This document shows, piece after piece, positions 1 to 5,088 of a DNA stretch of 5,088 nt (position 1 is the first letter of the stretch; each line of letters starts with the position of its first letter). Location of the stretch: positions 1 through 5,088 of the forward strand of contig CALEGD010000137.1 of NCBI GenBank assembly GCA_937877075.1, written 5' to 3'. The DNA comes from an uncultured Acholeplasmatales bacterium. Lineage in GTDB: Bacteria; Bacillota_I; Bacilli_A; ML615J-28; CAG-698. Below the pieces are notes generated by a model. It worked only from the letters and a program-made list of their open reading frames with translations, was not told where the DNA came from and did no database searches. A program made the position numbers and the translations under genes.

Positions 1-393
1 GGGGATGTCTCTGTCCATCTCGCCAATCTTGTTTTAAAAGAACTAGGAATAAAATCGCGCAGTGAAAAACCGGGAATTATCGGTCGCTGTTCTTCGCTTC
101 ATGTCAGCAGCGTCGACCGAGAGGAAGCGGTTTTGATGGGTAGATTCGCTTGTAAGGCTGTCCTTTCCAATATGCGAGGCGTTATGGCCGGATTAAAACG
201 ACTTTCAACCGAACCCTATATTGTTGAACCGATTTATATCCCTATAGAAGAAGTTATGTTAACCGAAAGAACATTGCCTAATCATTTTATTAATGAAGAA
301 GGAAACGGCGTTACCCCGGCCTTTATCCAGTGGCTCAAACCTTTAGTTGATAATATTCCAGATCATCTATCTTTACTTGAAAGGAAAGAATAA
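1..393 (+). CDS. 6-phosphofructokinase, probably pyrophosphate-dependent (C-terminal part)
   Basis: The frame is open from the first base of the window to TAA at 391-393 and gives the last 130 residues of a protein whose start lies upstream. It phosphorylates fructose-6-phosphate to fructose-1,6-bisphosphate in the cytoplasm as a step of glycolysis. Visible family features are the block EKPGIIGR followed by HVSSVDREEA (residues 22-43 of the fragment), a following helix and LKRLS, and the terminal block LPNHFINEEGNGVTPAFIQW, which resembles the C-terminus of pyrophosphate-using (group III/clade X) phosphofructokinases more than the short ATP-PfkA type. The residue that separates PPi from ATP use lies in the missing N-terminal half, so the donor is inferred. 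The stop is 4 bp before the nagA ATG, so the two genes are very likely co-transcribed. Confidence is high for phosphofructokinase and moderate for the PPi form. Confidence 0.8.
   Translation, partial: GDVSVHLANLVLKELGIKSRSEKPGIIGRCSSLHVSSVDREEAVLMGRFACKAVLSNMRGVMAGLKRLSTEPYIVEPIYIPIEEVMLTERTLPNHFINEEGNGVTPAFIQWLKPLVDNIPDHLSLLERKE
381..388 (+). promoter_or_regulatory. ribosome-binding site of nagA
   Basis: The purine run AAGGAAAG lies inside the last codons of the phosphofructokinase gene, 9 bases before ATG 398. It favours this ATG over an upstream in-frame TTG at 347, which would add 17 residues lying over the phosphofructokinase gene and resembling no part of NagA. Confidence 0.65.
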
Positions 394-397
394 AATA

Positions 398-1501
398 ATG
401 AAACTATATAAGAATGCTTTAATTTTAGAAAATGGAACTTTCGCCATGAAAGATATGCTTATTAAAGAAGGAAAAATCGAAAAAATCGCCGCTAATTTAG
501 AAAACGATTGTGAGATTATTGACCTTCAAGGTAAGAAAATTATCCCCGCTCTGATCGATATTCACACTCACGGAGCAAACGGGTATGATTTCAACCTGGC
601 AAATCTCAAGGAAATGCGAATCATAATGGAATTTTATATTAGTCGCGGCGTCGGAACCGTCCTTCCTACGGTCATGACCGACCATGATGAGGTTATGAAA
701 AAACAACTTAGTTTGATTCATCAACTTAGTAAAGAATATCCACAAATTAAAGGAATTCATCTTGAAGGACCTTTCCTGGCAAAGGAATATCGGGGTGTGA
801 TGCCAGAGGACTTGCTTCAAAAGGCCAGTATGGAAAAGTTTATGGAATACCAAGAAGCTTCAGGTGGATTAATCAAACTAATTACCATTTCCCCGGAAGT
901 TCCGGGAGCATTTGATTTTATAAAAGATGTTGTAGAAACGGGGGTTGTAATATCCTTGGGCCATAGCGGCGCTGATTTTAAGACGGCGATGGCGGCTATT
1001 AATGCCGGTGCCAAATCCTTCACTCATACTTTAAACGCGATGAAACATTTAACTCAACATGCTCCGAATATCGCCGGTGCCGCTTATTTATCGGACAATT
1101 ATATCGAAGTCATCTGTGACGGTCGACATATTCATCCCGATGTTTTAAAATTTCTTTTAAAAGTTAAAGGACTTGATAGGTTTATCGGCGTAACCGACAG
1201 TATGATGGCAGCAGGTCTCGGAGACGGACGCTATAAACTCGGGGTAAATGATGTTACGGTTCTTAACGGCGATGCCCGCCTAACGGAAGGGGGAACCAGA
1301 GCCGGCAGTACTTTAGTAGCTGATGATTGTCTCAAGAATTTTATAAAATTTACCGGTATTCCTCTAGTTTCCTCAATCAAAATCATGACCGAAAACCCCG
1401 CTCGGCTCCTTGGTATCTTTGATCAAACCGGCAGTCTTGAAGAAGGAAAGCTTGGAGAAATAATAATACTTGATGAACAAAGTGAAATTTTCACTCTATA
1501 A
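398..1501 (+). CDS. nagA: N-acetylglucosamine-6-phosphate deacetylase
   Basis: This 367-residue amidohydrolase-superfamily enzyme removes acetate from GlcNAc-6-phosphate to give glucosamine-6-phosphate, in amino-sugar use and cell-wall recycling. A small N-terminal beta-sandwich part leads to the metal motif HTHG (H56, H58) of the two-metal, Bacillus-like form. Further ligands are E123 in HLEGPF, H189 in SLGHSGA and H210 in THTLNAM. DGRHIHPD (241-248) carries H244, equivalent to the substrate-binding His of the family. D267 in VTDSMMAAGLGDGRYKLG is the catalytic Asp. GTRAGSTL (299-306) and ENPARLLGI near the end are also typical. The length is slightly below the usual 380-400. Two oddities are seen: T-L where the family usually has L-F/Y after TH, and H221 where E. 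coli NagA has Arg227, a phosphate contact as I recall. The start at ATG 398 gives the standard N-terminus and has a good ribosome-binding site. The gene follows the phosphofructokinase gene by 4 bp. Confidence 0.9.
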   Translation: MKLYKNALILENGTFAMKDMLIKEGKIEKIAANLENDCEIIDLQGKKIIPALIDIHTHGANGYDFNLANLKEMRIIMEFYISRGVGTVLPTVMTDHDEVMKKQLSLIHQLSKEYPQIKGIHLEGPFLAKEYRGVMPEDLLQKASMEKFMEYQEASGGLIKLITISPEVPGAFDFIKDVVETGVVISLGHSGADFKTAMAAINAGAKSFTHTLNAMKHLTQHAPNIAGAAYLSDNYIEVICDGRHIHPDVLKFLLKVKGLDRFIGVTDSMMAAGLGDGRYKLGVNDVTVLNGDARLTEGGTRAGSTLVADDCLKNFIKFTGIPLVSSIKIMTENPARLLGIFDQTGSLEEGKLGEIIILDEQSEIFTL

Positions 1502-1583
1502 AGATTAATAAGTATAAGTTTTATCCGACTTGCTTTTCTTTAAAATATTTTATGCATTTCATAAACATGCCTAAACATTAAAA

Positions 1584-1615
1584 AAGAGGTTGTAAACCAA
1601 GGTTTACAGCCTCTT
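1584..1615. terminator. bidirectional rho-independent terminator between convergent operons
   Basis: Arms AAGAGGTTGTAAACC (1584-1598) and GGTTTACAGCCTCTT (1601-1615) form a 15-bp stem with one G-T mismatch or wobble and a very small loop. On the plus strand it is followed by AATTTTTTATTTTT, which would end the phosphofructokinase-nagA transcript. On the minus strand it is followed by TTTTTAATG, which would end the transporter transcript. The stem starts only 6 bases past the stop codon of the binding-protein gene. Confidence 0.9.
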
Positions 1616-1621
1616 AATTTT

Positions 1622-2764
1622 TTATTTTTCAACTACCGCAGCAAGTGCCTTCAACATATAGCCAAGGCTCATAGCTTCAGGTAAAGTTCTAACACGATTT
1701 CCTTCAGGAACATTTCCGACTTTTGAGTTGTAAAGAGCCCTCATATACTCATAGCCAAGACCGTTAAAATCGCTGAACCAATCATAGAGTTCATTTGCGG
1801 AAGGTGCGATCATAGCCTCGGCTTTATAAGTTCCTTCATTAGCTTGAGTCAGAGTTTCAGCCCATCTTAAGGATTTTTCAATGTTTTCGGCACGATATTT
1901 CGATGCCTTTGCAAGAGCGTTAATGAATTTTTGTGCTACATTCGGGTTTTGTTGTAACCAAGCAGTACTTGCAACCCATGTACTTGGGAATGTGTATTCT
2001 GGAAGATGTGAAGCTGTATTTGCAACTTCAACACCTGCGTGTTCACTGATAATACTGAGAGTTGCCGGAGCAAATCCACAAACAAAATCATAGGCAGAAA
2101 ATGCCATCGGTAAGTTTTCATTACTTTCAGTTACGACTTCAATTTTATTGACTGAATTTGTATTCGGAGCTACATAATCAGTCAAATAAGCGCTTGTTTC
2201 TGAGTAAATCCAAAGTTTTTGGGTATCGGGAAGTTCAACTCCGCCTTCACCGGCATTTTCATTTACCTTAGCGATAAAGTTTTTAAACCAAGATCCTGGG
2301 GTTGTATCGGTAGGAATACCAATTTTAGAACCTTTTAAGGCTTGATAGATTTCTGCCCAAGTTGATTCTTTGTCAATTCCCGGTTTCTTGCTTGGGTTTG
2401 CAATCAAAGCTTCACTGATTGAAAGTGTATCGAGATAGACAAACTGCAATTTATTACCGGAGTCATCAATCGGATTCCAGGCAACGCCGGCACCGATATA
2501 ACCAATATCAAGACTTCTATTATCCGCACGCATTGCTGTCATTTCAGCCGGACCGCTTTCTACTACTGTAACTTGAACATCAAGTCCTTCAGCTTTAAAA
2601 TAACCCATTTCATGCGCAACGGCAAACAAAGTAGCTCCACCTTCATTGGCATGAATACCAACGCGGACTCTGTTTGTTTCTTCAGTTGTTCCGCAGGCTG
2701 CAAGTACAAGTGCTAAAACTCCTACTAATGCCAGAGCAAAAAATTTCGAAAATAATTTTTTCAT
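1622..2764 (-). CDS. ABC transporter substrate-binding lipoprotein, NMT1/SsuA/TauA-like
   Basis: This 380-residue protein would capture a small solute outside the membrane and deliver it to an ABC importer. It starts with a lipoprotein signal: charged MKKLFSK, a hydrophobic stretch to about residue 22, and lipobox L21-A-A-C24, with C24 the lipidated residue. A short linker leads to VRVGIHANEGG (33-43), then AVAHEMGYFKAEGLDVQV (48-65), the classic first lobe of the nitrate/sulfonate/taurine/thiamine-precursor binding family. LDIGYIGAG (85-93), KIGIPTDTTPGSWF (147-160) and AFSAYDFVCGFAPA (221-234) fit the hinge and second lobe. The C-terminal part from about 270 is helical (WLQQNPNVAQKFINALAKA), also typical. 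The ATPase and probable permease of the same importer class lie upstream on the same strand, with the isomerase gene between them. The ATG at 2764 is preceded by AAGGAGA. The substrate is unknown; sulfonates, taurine, nitrate or a pyrimidine precursor are all possible. Confidence 0.85.
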   Translation of the reverse strand: MKKLFSKFFALALVGVLALVLAACGTTEETNRVRVGIHANEGGATLFAVAHEMGYFKAEGLDVQVTVVESGPAEMTAMRADNRSLDIGYIGAGVAWNPIDDSGNKLQFVYLDTLSISEALIANPSKKPGIDKESTWAEIYQALKGSKIGIPTDTTPGSWFKNFIAKVNENAGEGGVELPDTQKLWIYSETSAYLTDYVAPNTNSVNKIEVVTESNENLPMAFSAYDFVCGFAPATLSIISEHAGVEVANTASHLPEYTFPSTWVASTAWLQQNPNVAQKFINALAKASKYRAENIEKSLRWAETLTQANEGTYKAEAMIAPSANELYDWFSDFNGLGYEYMRALYNSKVGNVPEGNRVRTLPEAMSLGYMLKALAAVVEK

Positions 2765-2770
2765 TCTAGT

Positions 2771-2777
2771 TCTCCTT
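2771..2777 (-). promoter_or_regulatory. ribosome-binding site of the substrate-binding lipoprotein gene
   Basis: On the minus strand AAGGAGA stands 6 bases before the ATG at 2764-2762. This near-consensus site is stronger than those of the isomerase and nagA genes and fixes the start of the lipoprotein signal. A strong site fits the common need for more binding protein than membrane components. Confidence 0.8.
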
Positions 2778-2790
2778 TTTTATTTTATTT

Positions 2791-2809
2791 TAACTTTTTA
2801 AAAAAGTTA
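2791..2809. repeat. A+T palindrome in the leader of the binding-protein gene
   Basis: Two perfect 9-base arms, TAACTTTTT (2791-2799) and AAAAAGTTA (2801-2809), flank one A. On the minus strand the palindrome lies just upstream of the ribosome-binding site and overlaps a TATAAC hexamer (2811-2806) that resembles a -10 element. No well-spaced -35 element is seen. It could be an operator, a weak mRNA hairpin, or chance in A+T-rich DNA. The remainder of the 151-bp gap (2765-2915) holds a second weak hairpin and a possible short reading frame. Confidence 0.35.
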
Positions 2810-2831
2810 TAAAACCTAACTCGTTTCTGCC

Positions 2832-2856
2832 ATATCAAGAAAAATATTTTCGATAT
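2832..2856. repeat. imperfect A+T-rich hairpin between isomerase and binding-protein genes
   Basis: Arms ATATC-aa-GAAAA (2832-2843) and TTTTC-GATAT (2847-2856) pair over 10 bp with a two-base bulge and a three-base loop. No T run follows directly on the minus strand, so it is not a clear terminator. It may act as an mRNA processing or stability element that uncouples the binding-protein message from the upstream genes, but that is speculative. Confidence 0.3.
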
Positions 2857-2915
2857 CAGCCAGATTTATTTTTTCATCTAAATAAGTCAAAATAGCAACT
2901 TTTAGATTGACTTAA

Positions 2916-4184
2916 TCATTTTCCAAGAATTCTATACATATTCCGTTTGTAGTTTTCAACTCCATCCTGATTAAAAGGATTAACACCGATAAGGTTAGCG
3001 GAAGAATAAACCGCAAACAGAAAGAAATAATATAGTTCGCCGAAGAGTGTTTCATCGGGAGCAGGAGCGATAAATTCAATACAGGGCACCCCGTCCTCAT
3101 AATGGGCATTTAATGCCGCCTGATAAACGGCATGATTGACATCATCATAGGGACGATTGTTTAAATAATCAAAACCGTCTTCTTCTTCACTTTTTAAAAT
3201 CTTGATTTCCGTTGGTTTAAAACAATTCAAATAAGTTTCAAAAACAAACCGTCTTCCTTCTTGAATATATTGACCCATCGAATGTAAATCTTCCGAATAA
3301 ACAAAATAAGTAGGAAAGATTGCATCTTGAATTTTACCTTCTGTTTCCCCGAATTCCTGTAACCACCAGCGAGCAAAATGTTCCAATTCCGGTTCAATAA
3401 CAACAAATCCTTCTATTTGGAATCCCTTTTTAAAGAGAAGATTTCTGGCAACCGCATAACGGATAGCCGGGTTTTCTTCAATCGGAAGACTTTTGAGTTC
3501 TGCTTCCGTTTTTTTGGCGGAGAGGACTAATTTCCTAATATCAATTCCGGCTACCGACATCGGCAACAATCCGACCGGTGTTAGGACGCAAAATCTACCA
3601 CCGACATCTTCAGGAAAAGGAAGATAAGTAAATCCGTATTTTTCGGACATTTCTTTAAGTTGCCCCCTACCTTCGCTTCCGGTTACAATAACCCGTTTAT
3701 TGTAGGCGCTTCCATAACGCCTTTTCAAGTATTCACGGAACATTCTAAATGTAAGTCCCGGCTCAACAGTATTAAAATCCTTGGCAATAACATCGATATA
3801 AACCGATCTTTCACCAATTCTTTTAAAAACACGTTGGAGTGAAGTTCCGGAAAGATTATTTCCGGCCCAGATAATTTCCGGAGCATCAGGATGATCATGT
3901 TTAAAACATTCAATCGCTGCTAGGGCACTTCGGTTAGATCCGCCGATGCCGATGACAACAAAGACTTCCGCATTTTTCCGAACATTCTTGCTTACTTCAA
4001 GAATTTCTTTAAGCATCGCATCGTTCGCATAATTATCAACTTTAAACCAACCCTTGCTATCATCCGGTCCTAATTTACATTCATAAGAATCCTGAAACAA
4101 TTGTCGGTTAGAGGAAATTACTTCTTGAATCTCCTCTTCACTGACAAATTTATCAATATTTTTAAGATTAAGTTTTACAATCAT
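2916..4184 (-). CDS. pgi: glucose-6-phosphate isomerase with divergent phosphate loop
   Basis: This 422-residue cytoplasmic enzyme of the phosphoglucose isomerase family would interconvert glucose-6-phosphate and fructose-6-phosphate. The two-SIS-domain order is intact: GIGGSNRSA (79-87), GGRFCVLTPVGLLP (195-208), FGETEGK (278-284), DLHSMGQYIQEGRR (299-312) and the C-terminal signature PFNQDGVENYK (403-413). Residues equivalent to the catalytic set are present: R197, E280, H301 and K413. The segment at 133-142 reads IAKDFNTVEP and aligns without gaps to ISKSGTTTEP of Bacillus PGI, so a Ser and a Ser/Thr of the sugar-phosphate clamp become A134 and D136. GGSNRSA also departs from GGSYLGA, and C199 replaces Ser/Thr. 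The length is a little short of the 440-450 of Bacillus-type enzymes. The ATG at 4184 follows the ATPase stop by 7 bp, with AGGAAG as ribosome-binding site. Family membership is certain; activity on glucose-6-phosphate is probable but not assured. Confidence 0.88.
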   Translation of the reverse strand: MIVKLNLKNIDKFVSEEEIQEVISSNRQLFQDSYECKLGPDDSKGWFKVDNYANDAMLKEILEVSKNVRKNAEVFVVIGIGGSNRSALAAIECFKHDHPDAPEIIWAGNNLSGTSLQRVFKRIGERSVYIDVIAKDFNTVEPGLTFRMFREYLKRRYGSAYNKRVIVTGSEGRGQLKEMSEKYGFTYLPFPEDVGGRFCVLTPVGLLPMSVAGIDIRKLVLSAKKTEAELKSLPIEENPAIRYAVARNLLFKKGFQIEGFVVIEPELEHFARWWLQEFGETEGKIQDAIFPTYFVYSEDLHSMGQYIQEGRRFVFETYLNCFKPTEIKILKSEEEDGFDYLNNRPYDDVNHAVYQAALNAHYEDGVPCIEFIAPAPDETLFGELYYFFLFAVYSSANLIGVNPFNQDGVENYKRNMYRILGK

Positions 4185-4191
4185 ATTCTTC

Positions 4192-5039
4192 CTATTTCCT
4201 TACTTCAAGATACATCTTATAAACGATGTCCCAAATGTAATTTCTATATTCTAGGAACTTTGGATCAAGTTTACTGGCTTGATTACGGGGGTACGGAAGG
4301 TCAATCGGAATAATTTCTTTAATTCTTCCCGGCCTGGCACTCATGATGACAACTTTTGTTGAGAGGAGAACCGCCTCATCAACATCATGGGTAATGAAGA
4401 GAATCGTTTTTCTTTCATTTTGCCAGGTACGGAGTAAATCTTCCTGTAATTGAGCCCGCGTTTGAGCATCAAGAGCACCGAAAGGTTCATCCATTAATAA
4501 GACATCGGGAGCAACCGCATATCCGCGGGCAATCGCAACTCTTTGCTTCATACCGCCGGAAAGCCCTTTCGGAAAGGAATCTTCAAATCCTTCCAGATTA
4601 ACCATTTTGATATAGTGTCGGAAAGAGCTCTTTTTTCCTCCGAAGTCATATGAACCAGCTTTTTGACTGTTTTCTTTTCACCGGATTTATTCTCAACCTC
4701 AACATCGCGCCAAACCTTTTTAAATTTCATTCCAAACTCGATATTCTTCCTAACAGTCATCCAGGGGAAGAGAGCATATTGTTGGAAGATAACGCCGCGA
4801 TCCGGTCCCGGACCGATGATTGGTTGATCATTCAAAGTAACAGTACCGCTATTATATGGTTCAAGTCCCGCAACAATATTCAACAAGGTTGTCTTTCCGC
4901 ATCCGGAAGGACCAACCATACAAACAAATTCATTTTCCTCAATGTCAAGACTGATATTATCCAATGCATGGACGTCCTTGCCATCGGGCACATGATAGAT
5001 TTTATTTACATTTTCAATATGAATTAACCGTTTAGCCAT
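4192..5039 (-). pseudogene. ABC transporter ATPase, SsuB/TauB/NrtD-like, interrupted by a frameshift
   Basis: This is the ATP-hydrolysing subunit of the importer served by the neighbouring permease and binding protein. The first frame, from ATG 5039, has Walker A GPSGCGKTT (43-51) and Q-loop FQQYALFPWMTV (Q86), then runs out of family resemblance after MTSEEK and stops at 4548. The rest continues in another frame to TAG at 4192-4194: LSGGMKQRVAIARG, Walker B VLLMDEPFGALD, and H-loop ITHDVDEA. Adding one A to the A6 run at 4636-4631 (minus strand) joins the halves through EEKKSSFRHYIKMVNLEGF into a full 282-residue protein with all motifs in order. About 20 extra charged residues (near 105-140) separate the Q-loop from the signature compared with TauB. 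The break may be a real mutation, a sequencing error or slippage. An upstream in-frame start near 5081 was rejected because it overlaps the permease end. Confidence 0.85.
4631..4636 (-). other. frameshift point: A6 run in the ABC ATPase gene
   Basis: The minus strand reads GAG GAA AAA AGA here. A seventh A would give GAG GAA AAA AAG AGC and continue straight into the frame holding the ABC signature, Walker B and H-loop. The position follows from where family resemblance is lost in one frame (after EEK) and gained in the other (by RHYIK). The true indel could lie a few codons to either side, but this is the only homopolymer in that interval. Confidence 0.7.
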
Positions 5040-5043
5040 AATA

Positions 5044-5050
5044 TCCTCCC
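5044..5050 (-). promoter_or_regulatory. ribosome-binding site of the ABC ATPase gene
   Basis: On the minus strand GGGAGGA stands 4 bases before ATG 5039. Its first G is the last base of the TAG that ends the permease frame, so termination and re-initiation are probably coupled. It supports MAKRLIHIENV as the true N-terminus. Confidence 0.75.
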
Positions 5051-5088
5051 TATTTCCACTTCGTGAGTTTCCTCTCGGCAAAGAGGAG
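5050..5088 (-). CDS. probable ABC transporter permease (last 12 codons)
   Basis: Reading the minus strand from the window edge gives LLFAERKLTKWK and then TAG at 5052-5050. This resembles the end of SsuC/TauC-type permeases, where the last membrane helix is followed by a short basic tail of the form xxxERRLxxW. The frame ends 10 bases before the ATPase ATG, the usual spacing in these operons. Only 12 residues are visible, so the call rests on this tail and on the neighbouring ATPase and binding protein. No domain can be seen. Confidence 0.6.
   Translation of the reverse strand, partial: LLFAERKLTKWK

Noticed and set aside
347..397. Upstream in-frame TTG start for nagA, adding 17 residues
   Set aside because: The added part overlaps the end of the phosphofructokinase gene and does not resemble NagA. 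The ATG at 398 has a ribosome-binding site and gives the standard N-terminus.
497..853. Long antisense open frame inside nagA and similar frames inside pgi, the ATPase and the binding-protein gene
   Set aside because: They are shadows of well-supported genes on the other strand, with no recognisable domains and no separate ribosome-binding sites.
2806..2838. Promoter for the binding-protein gene: TTGATA (2838-2833) with TATAAC (2811-2806)
   Set aside because: The spacing is 21 bases, well above 16-18, and no better -35 element fits. A promoter may exist but cannot be called.
2916..2918. TGA read as Trp (mycoplasma code), extending pgi
   Set aside because: The protein already ends at the normal family terminus NMYRILGK. 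Read-through sequence looks non-coding and meets more TGA and TAG codons. Trp is written TGG throughout.
4629..4637. Classical programmed -1 slippery heptamer in the ATPase gene
   Set aside because: In phase the bases are GAA AAA AGA, not A AAA AAG, so the tandem-slip pattern is not met, and I see no convincing downstream stem or pseudoknot. A loss of one A is simpler, though slippage is not excluded.
5040..5081. ATPase start near 5081, adding MPRGNSRSGNREDI
   Set aside because: That stretch encodes the permease tail in another frame and the ribosome-binding site of the ATPase. Homologues start close to MAKRLIHIENV.

Overview
This window most likely comes from a low-G+C Gram-positive-type bacterium (Firmicutes or Mollicutes-related, in the Erysipelotrichia/Acholeplasma/Izemoplasma direction). 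The evidence is the A+T-rich sequence with strong purine-rich ribosome-binding sites, a lipoprotein-anchored solute-binding protein, and sugar-phosphate genes with Gram-positive-type motifs. The glucose-6-phosphate isomerase gene ends with TGA and Trp is written TGG, so the standard bacterial code applies rather than the mycoplasma code. The taxonomic placement is inference.

The genes form two convergent groups. On the plus strand, bases 1-1501 hold the 3' end of a phosphofructokinase gene (probably pyrophosphate-dependent), followed after 4 bp by nagA (N-acetylglucosamine-6-phosphate deacetylase). NagA makes glucosamine-6-phosphate, which a deaminase (not in the window) would convert to fructose-6-phosphate, the phosphofructokinase substrate. 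The pair therefore fits amino-sugar entry into glycolysis. A strong inverted repeat at 1584-1615 sits between the two groups and probably terminates transcription from both sides.

On the minus strand, read from 5088 down to 1622, there are four genes. First come the last 12 codons of a probable ABC permease. Next is an SsuB/TauB-type ABC ATPase that is broken into two frames by one missing base at a run of six A. A phosphoglucose isomerase follows after 7 bp. After a 151-bp gap comes a lipoprotein of the NMT1/SsuA/TauA substrate-binding type. Permease, ATPase and binding protein together make a complete importer of the nitrate/sulfonate/taurine/thiamine-precursor class, but the substrate cannot be read from the sequence.

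The points most worth a second look are these. The isomerase gene lies inside the transporter operon and is tightly linked to the ATPase gene. Its sugar-phosphate-binding loop is altered (AKDFNTVEP where the usual form is SKSGTTTEP), while its catalytic residues are kept. The ATPase carries a homopolymer frameshift. A short unexplained reading frame lies between the isomerase and binding-protein genes. I see no RNA genes, CRISPR arrays, insertion sequences or origins. No stretch longer than about 150 bp lacks a gene.
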